A stretch of DNA of 16,471 nucleotides, from the NCBI GenBank assembly GCA_019348335.1, contig JAHWJR010000022.1:1-16471 (forward strand), given 5' to 3'. Origin of the DNA: Actinomycetota bacterium (GTDB lineage Bacteria > Actinomycetota > Acidimicrobiia > Acidimicrobiales > CADCSY01). The position numbers and the translations under genes are program-made. The notes under the pieces are model-generated. The model saw nothing but the letters and a program-made list of their open reading frames with translations. It was not told the DNA's origin and did not search any database. This document shows, piece after piece, positions 1 to 5,150 of this stretch; position 1 is the first letter of the stretch; each line of letters starts with the position of its first letter.

Positions 1-485
1 AGCTGGCGCAGCTCGTCGGCCAGTGTGCCCCGCTGCCGCTCGACGTAGTCGGCCAGCAGCGCCACATCGGCCTCCAGCGCGGCGCGACGATCGTTCAGCT
101 CCGCCAGCGCGGCCTCGGCGCGTGACTCCATCTCCCGCTCCAGCTGCTCTGCTCGACGCTCCACCTCGGCGAGCATCGCCCGGGAGCGCTCCTCGGCATC
201 GCCCAGGAGCCGGGCCGCCTCGGCCCGGGCCTCACTGACCGCGGTGTCGGCCGTCCGCTGCGCCAGCACGAGCGTGCGGCTCACCTCGTCGTCGGCGGCC
301 CGCTCGACAAGCCGTCGCTCGGCCAGGGCCGCTCGCTCGTCGGCGTCGCGCGCCCGGTCGCGGAGATCATCCAGGGCATCAGCAGCATCGTCGAGCAGCT
401 CCCGGACCTGGTCCATCCGGTAGCCCCGCCACACCTCGGCGAACTGCGCCTCTCGGAGGCGCTGGGGGGACAGCTCCGTGGCCAT
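1..485 (-). CDS. divIVA: DivIVA/Wag31-family septum and pole protein (3' end outside window)
   Basis: The minus-strand frame opens with ATG at 485 (MATELSPQRLREAQF) and stays open to the left edge, giving about 161 residues without a stop. Residues 5-35 match the DivIVA N-terminal pattern: a LSP.RLRE segment, then FAEVWRGYRMDQVRELLD, comparable to the F....RGYD.DEV..FLD membrane-binding and dimerising region of Wag31. The rest is a heptad-like, Ala/Glu/Arg-rich coiled coil. Family knowledge: DivIVA oligomers sense negative membrane curvature at septa and poles and, in actinobacteria, recruit wall growth machinery. It lies 72 bp after yggT, at the end of the ftsZ-sepF-yggT run where actinobacteria usually carry divIVA. 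No strong Shine-Dalgarno precedes the ATG, and the frame stays open upstream to the yggT stop, so the exact start is less certain than the gene itself. The C-terminus cannot be seen. Confidence 0.85.
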   Translation of the reverse strand, partial: MATELSPQRLREAQFAEVWRGYRMDQVRELLDDAADALDDLRDRARDADERAALAERRLVERAADDEVSRTLVLAQRTADTAVSEARAEAARLLGDAEERSRAMLAEVERRAEQLEREMESRAEAALAELNDRRAALEADVALLADYVERQRGTLADELRQ

Positions 486-557
486 CTTCTGATCGTACCC
501 AGCGGCGGCAGCGGGCTCGCGGATCCGCGTCGACGTCTCGGTGACGCCGGTCACCCG

Positions 558-815
558 TCAGCAGACGAGGCGAAAGACGACGAGCTGGAGGACGAAGATG
601 AGGATGATCGGCGACAGGTCGAGCCCCATGCCCCCCATCGCCACCGGCGGGAGCACCCGCCGGATGGGCCCGAGCACGGGCTCCGTGATGGCGTACAGGA
701 ACGAGAAGATGGTGGCCACCAACCCGTCCGGAGATACAGGGAACCAGCTCAGCAGGATGCGGCCGAGGAGCGCGAAGAAATACGCCTGGGCAAGAACGCA
801 GAGGATCTCAGCCAT
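558..815 (-). CDS. yggT: YggT-family small integral membrane protein
   Basis: This is an 85-residue protein with two hydrophobic segments, roughly residues 3-25 and 66-84. Between them is the YGGT-family loop with WFPVSPDG and the pattern ITEPVLGPIRRVLPP, the family's ..P.L.P.R...P signature. Its length matches single-repeat YggT proteins. Its precise biochemical role is unknown; in Gram-positive dcw clusters the gene sits beside sepF and divIVA, and homologues have been linked to division-site or osmotic phenotypes. It starts at an ATG 42 bp after the sepF stop and ends 72 bp before divIVA, so it is probably cotranscribed with both. I see no good ribosome binding site at the ATG. Confidence 0.88.
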   Translation of the reverse strand: MAEILCVLAQAYFFALLGRILLSWFPVSPDGLVATIFSFLYAITEPVLGPIRRVLPPVAMGGMGLDLSPIILIFVLQLVVFRLVC

Positions 816-857
816 GGCGGGTCACGCGCCGGTCGGGCGCCTTGCCGGCACCGCCCA

Positions 858-1370
858 CTACGACGTTCGCTCCTCGAGTCGGCGCCGGTCCTCGTCGGAG
901 ACGTGCGCCTCGGACGGGGTCAGCAGGTACACCTGGTTGGTCACCCGCTCCATCTGACCTCGCAGGCCGTAGCACAGGCCGCTGGCGAAGTCGACGAGCC
1001 GACGCGACAACTCGCGCTCGGCACCCTGCAGGTTCATGATCACCGGGACGCCGGCCATGAACTTGTCGGCCACCTCCTGTGCCTCGTTGAACGACTCGGG
1101 AGACAGCGCGTGGGGCTTCGGGCTCGGCTCCGCCACGATGGGCCGCACGACGGGGCCCCGAGGACGCATCGCCACCGGAGGCTCGGGCTCGGGCTCGCGT
1201 GGGATGGGGCGCACGGCGCCCATCGGTGGTTCCTGCGCGGGCGGCTCCTGGACATACCGGGGAGCGGCGCGCGCCGGCGGTTCCTCGACCGCGTCGTACT
1301 CGTAGTCGTCGTACTCATCGTCGGGGCCGAGGCCGAGGTAGAGCATCGCCCTTCGCCACATCGTCGCCAT
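858..1370 (-). CDS. sepF: Cell division protein SepF (FtsZ membrane anchor)
   Basis: The protein has 170 residues. The N-terminus MATMWRRAMLYLGL is the amphipathic membrane-binding helix typical of SepF. An acidic stretch (DDEYDDYEYD) and a Pro/Glu/Arg-rich linker to about residue 90 follow. The C-terminal SepF domain contains FNEAQEVADKFMAGVPVIMNL, then RRLVDFASGLCYGLRG and NQVYLLTP, matching the family's glycine-centred dimer fold. SepF binds the FtsZ C-terminal tail and tethers the ring to the membrane, replacing FtsA/ZipA in actinobacteria. I chose the ATG at 1370 because a consensus AGGAGG lies 7 nt upstream; the frame stays open 42 codons further but that part overlaps the yggS end and has no family similarity. 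The gene begins 25 bp after the yggS stop. Confidence 0.95.
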   Translation of the reverse strand: MATMWRRAMLYLGLGPDDEYDDYEYDAVEEPPARAAPRYVQEPPAQEPPMGAVRPIPREPEPEPPVAMRPRGPVVRPIVAEPSPKPHALSPESFNEAQEVADKFMAGVPVIMNLQGAERELSRRLVDFASGLCYGLRGQMERVTNQVYLLTPSEAHVSDEDRRRLEERTS

Positions 1371-1377
1371 CGCGGAT

Positions 1378-1383
1378 CCTCCT
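1378..1383 (-). promoter_or_regulatory. sepF ribosome binding site
   Basis: A perfect AGGAGG on the minus strand sits 7 nt before the ATG at 1370. It settles the sepF start against the longer open frame that runs up to 1496. It is the strongest Shine-Dalgarno in this part of the window. Confidence 0.85.
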
Positions 1384-1395
1384 GACGTCGGGACG

Positions 1396-2112
1396 TTACT
1401 TAGTGTCGCACCGGGGCGGAGCCATCCCCGACGATCGGCTCGGTGCCGGGTCTGCGCCCCGGGTCGGCCGGGGGCCGAAGAGCGCCTGGCCCACACGGAT
1501 CATGGTCGCCCCCTCCTGCAGCGCCACCTCGAGGTCACCGCTCATGCCCATCGAGCGTTCGGGAAGGTCGAGGGCGTCGGCCAGACGGCTGAGCAGGCGG
1601 AAACCGGGCCGCGCCTGTTCGGGGAGGCCCCAGGCGCCCACAGCCATCAAGCCGTCCACCCGTAGCCCGGACCGGACGAGCTGCGAGACCAGCGCCGAGG
1701 TCTCGGCGGGCGGACAGCCTCCTTTGCGCGGCTCCCCGCTGACGTTCACCTGGACCAGCACCCGCGCCCCGGGCGCCCGGCGCGCCAGCTCCTCGACCAG
1801 TGCCGGGCGGTCGACGCTCTGCCAGCGATCGACCACGCCGGCGAGCGCCTTGACCTTGTTGGACTGGAGCCGCCCGACGAAGTGCCACCGGACGTCGGTC
1901 TGGCCGAGCGCACTCGACTTGGCCACCAGGTCCTGGGCGTAGCTCTCGCCCACGTCCACCAGGCCCGCCGCCAGCGCCGCCTCGACGGCCTCGACGCCGA
2001 AGCCCTTGGTCACCGCCACCACCGTCACCCGGGCGGGATCGGCGCCGGCGACGGCGATGCGCCGACGGACGTCTCCCAACCCTCGGGCCACCCGCTCGTG
2101 GAGCGCCGTCAC
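1396..2112 (-). CDS. yggS: YggS/PLPBP-family pyridoxal 5'-phosphate homeostasis protein
   Basis: The product has 238 residues from a GTG start at 2112 (VTALHERVARGLGDVRRRI). Family motifs run in order: VVAVTKGF with the PLP-binding lysine, VGESYAQDLVAK (family GENY.QE), WHFVGRLQSNK (family WHFIG.LQ.NK), VLVQVNVSGEPRKGG, and GMSGDLEVALQEGATMIRVGQALFG near the C-terminus. The fold is an alanine-racemase-like TIM barrel that binds PLP but has no known catalytic activity; it buffers PLP and amino/keto acid pools. It lies between pgeF and sepF, the usual place in Gram-positive dcw clusters. The frame continues upstream for 163 codons, but that part is antisense-type noise over pgeF, and 2112 is the only good start codon in the pgeF-yggS gap (55 bp). 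The ribosome binding site is weak. Confidence 0.93.
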   Translation of the reverse strand: MTALHERVARGLGDVRRRIAVAGADPARVTVVAVTKGFGVEAVEAALAAGLVDVGESYAQDLVAKSSALGQTDVRWHFVGRLQSNKVKALAGVVDRWQSVDRPALVEELARRAPGARVLVQVNVSGEPRKGGCPPAETSALVSQLVRSGLRVDGLMAVGAWGLPEQARPGFRLLSRLADALDLPERSMGMSGDLEVALQEGATMIRVGQALFGPRPTRGADPAPSRSSGMAPPRCDTK

Positions 2113-2167
2113 GACGTGCCCGCCCTGCCACCGCGTCCATCGGGCAAGGGCATGGCCGGCGACCGCA

Positions 2168-2821
2168 TCACTCCAGCCACGCCACCAGCGCCTGGCGCCG
2201 GCGATCGCCCCTCGCCCGGTGGGACCAGTGCCGAGGTGAACAGGCCGTGCACACGCCCTCGTCGACGACGTCGGCCACTCCTGCGGCAGCCAAGGAGCGC
2301 TGGACGGCGGCGGGCAGGTCGAGGGCGGGGCGACCGTCGCTCGTACGGGCCCGCACACCGTCGCCGAGGGCGGTGGCCACCCTGTCGAGGTCGTCGGTGC
2401 CGAACTCGTAGCAGCACGGCCGGATGCACGGTCCCACCACCGCCCGGACCGCGCCCGGCCCGAGGAGGCGCATGCGCTGGACCGCGGCGCCGACGACGCC
2501 GGCGACCACGCCCCGCCAGCCGGCGTGGACCGCGCCGACGCCGGCCGGGCCGAGCAGGGCCACCGGAGCGCAGTCGGCCACCTGGACGGCAACGGCGGCA
2601 CCGGGCACGGCCGTCACCGCCGCGTCAGCCGTTTGCCCGGCGTGCTCACCCGGGCGCCCGACCACCATGACGTCGCTCCCGTGCACCTGGTGCAACCAGG
2701 TCCACGGCAGGTCGACCACCGCTCGTCGCCGGGCCTCGACGTCCTCGGCGGTGATGGACAGGTCACCGTCGGCGCGGTCGGTGAACCGCCAGGCCGGCGC
2801 CAGGTGGCGCACGGCACTCAT
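2168..2821 (-). CDS. pgeF: Peptidoglycan editing factor PgeF (YfiH/DUF152, laccase-fold)
   Basis: The product has 217 residues from the ATG at 2821 (MSAVRHLAPAWRF). The zinc-site residues of the YfiH/YlmD fold are visible: His in WLHQVHGSDV, Cys in VQVADCAPV and His in GAVHAGWRG. GPCIRPCCYE and the C-terminal CTACSPRHWSHRARGD are also present. Family members were once annotated as polyphenol oxidases and some show purine nucleoside phosphorylase or deaminase activity. In E. coli YfiH/PgeF removes wrongly incorporated L-Ser from UDP-MurNAc, keeping the L-Ala position correct. The gene follows ftsZ directly, as in many actinobacteria. A TTG at 2851 would add ten residues and lie 5 nt after the ftsZ stop; neither start has a clear Shine-Dalgarno, and I prefer the ATG, 35 bp from ftsZ. 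Confidence 0.92.
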   Translation of the reverse strand: MSAVRHLAPAWRFTDRADGDLSITAEDVEARRRAVVDLPWTWLHQVHGSDVMVVGRPGEHAGQTADAAVTAVPGAAVAVQVADCAPVALLGPAGVGAVHAGWRGVVAGVVGAAVQRMRLLGPGAVRAVVGPCIRPCCYEFGTDDLDRVATALGDGVRARTSDGRPALDLPAAVQRSLAAAGVADVVDEGVCTACSPRHWSHRARGDRRRQALVAWLE

Positions 2822-2856
2822 CCCCGGGCGACGGCTGGTGGCCGGGGCCAAGGCGG

Positions 2857-4008
2857 CTACTTGAGGAACGACGGCACGTCGAAGTCGTCGTCTCCCTCGA
2901 GGTCGATGTCGAAGTCGTCCTCGGCGGCGAACACGTCGGGCTCTCGGCGAACCGGGCGCTCGCGCTCGCGCTGGCGCTCCCGGCCGCGGTCGGCACGCCG
3001 GTCGCGGGAGGCACTGCGGGCCGCGGCGGGCGCACGCACCTCGCGCTCCGGTGCTTCCTCCCAGCGGTCGAAGCCGGCGGCGATCACCGTGACCCGGACC
3101 TCGTCGCCCATGGCGTCGTCGATCACCGCGCCGAAGATGATGTTGGCGTCGGGATGGGCCACGCCGTGGATGACCTCGGCGGCCTCGTTGATCTCGAACA
3201 ACCCCAGGTCGCCGCCGCCGGCGATGCTGAGCAGGATCCCGCGGGCGCCCTCGATGGACGCTTCGAGCAACGGGCTGGAGATGGCGCCCCGAGCGGCGTT
3301 CAGCGACCGGCCCTCCCCCGAGCCGTAGCCGATGCCCATGAGGGCCGAGCCGGCGTCGGTCATGATCATCTTCACGTCGGCGAAGTCGGTGTTGATGAGC
3401 CCCGGCGTGTTGATCAGGTCGGTGATGCCCTGGACGCCCTGGAGCAGCACCTCGTCGGCCATCTTGAAGGCGTTGACCACCGAGGTCTTGTCGTTGGAGA
3501 CGGTGAGCAACCGGTCGTTGGGGATGACGATGAGCGTGTCCACCCGCTCCTTCAGCTTCTGCACACCCTGCTCGGCCTGCACGGCGCGGCGCCGGCCCTC
3601 GAACGAGAACGGGCGGGTGACCACGCCGATGGTGAGCGCTCCGAGGCCCTTGGCGATCTCGGCCACCACGGGCGCGCCACCGGTTCCGGTGCCACCGCCC
3701 TCGCCGGCGGTGATGAACACCATGTCGGCTCCCTGGAGTGCGGCCTCGATCTCGGCCCGGTGGTCCTCGGCGGCGAGGCTGCCCACCTCGGGGTCGCTGC
3801 CGGCGCCCAGGCCGCGAGTGACGTCCTGGCCGATGTCGAGCTTGAGCTCGGCGTCGCTCATGAGCAGGGCCTGGGCGTCGGTGTTGATCCCGATGAACTC
3901 CACGCCCTTGAGCCCGGCGTCGATCATGCGGTTGACGGCGTTCACCCCGCCCCCGCCGATGCCGACGACCTTGATCACCGCCAGATAGTTCTGGGGGTTC
4001 GCAGCCAT
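2857..4008 (-). CDS. ftsZ: Cell division protein FtsZ (tubulin-like GTPase)
   Basis: The protein has 383 residues. The nucleotide site begins with VVGIGGGGVNAVNRMI (residues 14-29). The tubulin signature AGEGGGTGTGGAP is at 101-113, in the same form as mycobacterial FtsZ. The T7 catalytic loop NTDFAD is at 206-211 and supplies the acidic residues that complete GTP hydrolysis in the neighbouring subunit. The globular core ends near residue 318 (VTVIAAGFD). A strongly charged Arg/Glu/Asp linker of about 50 residues follows, then an acidic stretch and the C-terminal peptide DVPSFLK (377-383), the likely SepF/FtsW contact. FtsZ polymerises into the septal ring. The ATG at 4008 has GAGGAG 9 nt upstream. 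The gene lies 84 bp after the ftsQ stop and has its own promoter and structured leader inside ftsQ. Confidence 0.99.
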   Translation of the reverse strand: MAANPQNYLAVIKVVGIGGGGVNAVNRMIDAGLKGVEFIGINTDAQALLMSDAELKLDIGQDVTRGLGAGSDPEVGSLAAEDHRAEIEAALQGADMVFITAGEGGGTGTGGAPVVAEIAKGLGALTIGVVTRPFSFEGRRRAVQAEQGVQKLKERVDTLIVIPNDRLLTVSNDKTSVVNAFKMADEVLLQGVQGITDLINTPGLINTDFADVKMIMTDAGSALMGIGYGSGEGRSLNAARGAISSPLLEASIEGARGILLSIAGGGDLGLFEINEAAEVIHGVAHPDANIIFGAVIDDAMGDEVRVTVIAAGFDRWEEAPEREVRAPAAARSASRDRRADRGRERQRERERPVRREPDVFAAEDDFDIDLEGDDDFDVPSFLK

Positions 4009-4017
4009 GTCGTTTGT

Positions 4018-4023
4018 CTCCTC
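4018..4023 (-). promoter_or_regulatory. ftsZ ribosome binding site
   Basis: GAGGAG on the minus strand lies 9 nt before the ftsZ ATG. It is perfectly complementary to CUCCUC in the 3' arm and flank of the hairpin at 4063-4082, so it could be masked by an alternative RNA fold. Confidence 0.75.
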
Positions 4024-4062
4024 AGCGCATGCTCGGCGGCGTATCCCCCGAGTCCGGATGGA

Positions 4063-4082
4063 GGAGGCGTCGCTGCGCCTCC
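4063..4082 (-). promoter_or_regulatory. Hairpin in the ftsZ leader (ftsQ-ftsZ gap)
   Basis: In the mRNA sense GGAGGCG (4082-4076) and CGCCUCC (4069-4063) form a perfect 7-bp stem with a 6-nt loop. No U-run follows, so it does not look like a Rho-independent terminator. The 3' arm plus the next three bases read CGCCUCCUCC, which can also pair with the ftsZ Shine-Dalgarno. The inverted repeat is seen directly; a regulatory role is inference. Confidence 0.55.
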
Positions 4083-4092
4083 GGTCGAGGAT

Positions 4093-5016
4093 TCACGTGC
4101 CCGACCCTTGCGGAGCGGAACCCTCAACCTCGACGTGAGATTTAGAGTTATGTAAACCTCTCGTTACGGTCGAGAGTATAAGGTCGGTGTCCCGGTCGGT
4201 CAAGACCGGCGCCTCGGGCACGCGGACGTCGACCACCACGCCGGGGGCCGCCTCGTCCAGGGCTCCGTGCTCCACCAGCGTTCGTAGAGCCAACACCTTG
4301 TCGGCCAACCGAACGGGTTCCCCGAACTGCACCCGGCGCTCGGTGCCGTCGTGGGCCCACACCACCGCCTCGAGGGCGCCACCGGGCCCCACGGCGACCC
4401 CGGGCGGCGGTCCGGGCAGGGCCTCTTGCAACCGGGTGAGCAGCTCGAGCGCGCCGGCCACCGCCGGACCGACCTCGGCACCGGGCCGAGCGCCCTGCGC
4501 TGTTCCGTCGATCCTGGCCAGCTCCGGCGGTGGCTCCTCGACGAACGCCAGGAGGCGACCCTGGTCGTCGACCAACATCCACCTCGGCCCGCCCTGCGCC
4601 CCCTCCCCCTGCGCCACCGACACGGTGGCCACCGGGCGTCGCTCCACCACCGACACCACCACGGTGCCCGGCCAGCGCCGCTCCGCCGTGGCGGTGGCGA
4701 CCCACGGCAGCGCCTCGACGGCGGCAACGGCCCGTCCGAGGCCGAGGGTCACCATGGCCTCGCCCGGCGCGACACCAGTGGCCTCGCGCACCACCTCGGG
4801 CCCGCTGCGCTCGGCGCCGCGCACCACGACCTGGTCCACGTCCAACAGGGGCGAGAGCGCCAGCAGCCAGCCGGTCAGACCCACGCCGGCGCCGGCGGCC
4901 ACCACGCCGAGGCGCCGGAGGCGCCGGCGACCCTCCGAGCGCAGAACCGCCTGCCGGCGGGCACGCAGGCGGGGGTCGACCGGCAACGGCCACTTCTCGG
5001 GAGGGACCGTGGTCAC
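4093..5016 (-). CDS. ftsQ: Cell division protein FtsQ (POTRA-domain divisome subunit)
   Basis: The protein has 307 residues with a GTG start at 5016 preceded by GGGAGG. Residues 1-36 are a basic cytoplasmic tail rich in Arg. One membrane segment spans about 37-58 (LGVVAAGAGVGLTGWLLAL). The POTRA domain follows, with VDQVVVRGAERSG, then LPWVATATAERRWPGTVVVSVVERRPVA, the FtsQ signature linking POTRA to the beta domain. The beta domain contains WMLVDDQGRLL and ends near residue 265. Family role: a bitopic protein linking early ring proteins to FtsW/FtsI through FtsB/FtsL. The last 37 residues (LTDRDTDLI onward) fall outside the usual fold; their codons coincide with the ftsZ promoter, a palindrome and an RNA hairpin, so sequence there may be constrained by regulation. 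The gene follows murC after a 134-bp gap where murB is usually found. Confidence 0.93.
   Translation of the reverse strand: MTTVPPEKWPLPVDPRLRARRQAVLRSEGRRRLRRLGVVAAGAGVGLTGWLLALSPLLDVDQVVVRGAERSGPEVVREATGVAPGEAMVTLGLGRAVAAVEALPWVATATAERRWPGTVVVSVVERRPVATVSVAQGEGAQGGPRWMLVDDQGRLLAFVEEPPPELARIDGTAQGARPGAEVGPAVAGALELLTRLQEALPGPPPGVAVGPGGALEAVVWAHDGTERRVQFGEPVRLADKVLALRTLVEHGALDEAAPGVVVDVRVPEAPVLTDRDTDLILSTVTRGLHNSKSHVEVEGSAPQGSGT
4119..4149 (-). promoter_or_regulatory. Long imperfect hairpin in ftsZ leader, overlapping ftsQ 3' end
   Basis: In the mRNA sense AACUCUAAAUCUC (4149-4137) faces GAGGUUGAGGGUU (4131-4119) across the 5-nt loop ACGUC. Twelve of thirteen positions pair, two of them G-U, with one A-G mismatch. 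It starts about 20 nt after the predicted ftsZ transcription start and lies within the last FtsQ codons. It is markedly more AT-rich than its surroundings. There is no U-run after it. I recall similar CTCTAAA...TTGAGGGTT runs upstream of ftsZ in other actinobacteria but cannot verify that here. Confidence 0.6.
4158..4176. repeat. Perfect inverted repeat CTCTCG-N7-CGAGAG over the ftsZ promoter start region
   Basis: The plus strand has CTCTCG at 4158-4163 and CGAGAG at 4171-4176, separated by 7 nt. One arm overlaps the last two bases of the -10 box at 4175-4180 and the repeat covers the predicted transcription start. This is the geometry of a repressor operator. It could equally fold as a small hairpin at the extreme 5' end of the ftsZ mRNA. 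Confidence 0.5.
4175..4203 (-). promoter_or_regulatory. ftsZ promoter inside ftsQ (TTGACC-N17-TATACT)
   Basis: On the minus strand a -35 hexamer TTGACC (4203-4198) and a -10 hexamer TATACT (4180-4175) are separated by exactly 17 nt, each matching the housekeeping sigma consensus at five of six positions. The predicted start is near 4167-4170, giving a leader of about 160 nt to the ftsZ ATG. It lies in the local AT-rich dip around 4135-4180, within FtsQ codons from about 271. An ftsZ promoter within ftsQ is common in bacteria. Confidence 0.75.
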
Positions 5017-5102
5017 GAGCGGCCTCCCGGAGCGGGCGTGCCGTCGTCGAAGCCCGTCGGGCGCACGTCGAGATGCCCGAGGTCGAGCTGGCTCGCCTCC
5101 AC
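5013..5102 (-). other. Possible 29-codon upstream ORF coupled to ftsQ, in the murC-ftsQ gap
   Basis: The 134-bp gap between murC and ftsQ keeps one frame open. From GTG at 5102 it encodes VEASQLDLGHLDVRPTGF and eleven more residues, then stops at a TGA that overlaps the ftsQ start as GTGA. AGGATGAGG lies just before the GTG. Third codon positions are mostly G or C, but that is weak evidence in DNA this GC-rich. It could be a leader peptide, a relic of a lost gene such as murB, or chance. I see no MurB similarity in it. Confidence 0.2.
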
Positions 5103-5150
5103 TGCCTCATCCTGGCCCGTGGCCAGGGCCGAGGCGCGGACCCTCGCCGG

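Noticed and set aside
4063..4082. Considered as a Rho-independent terminator after ftsQ
   Set aside because: The stem is GC-rich but no U-run follows on the transcribed strand.
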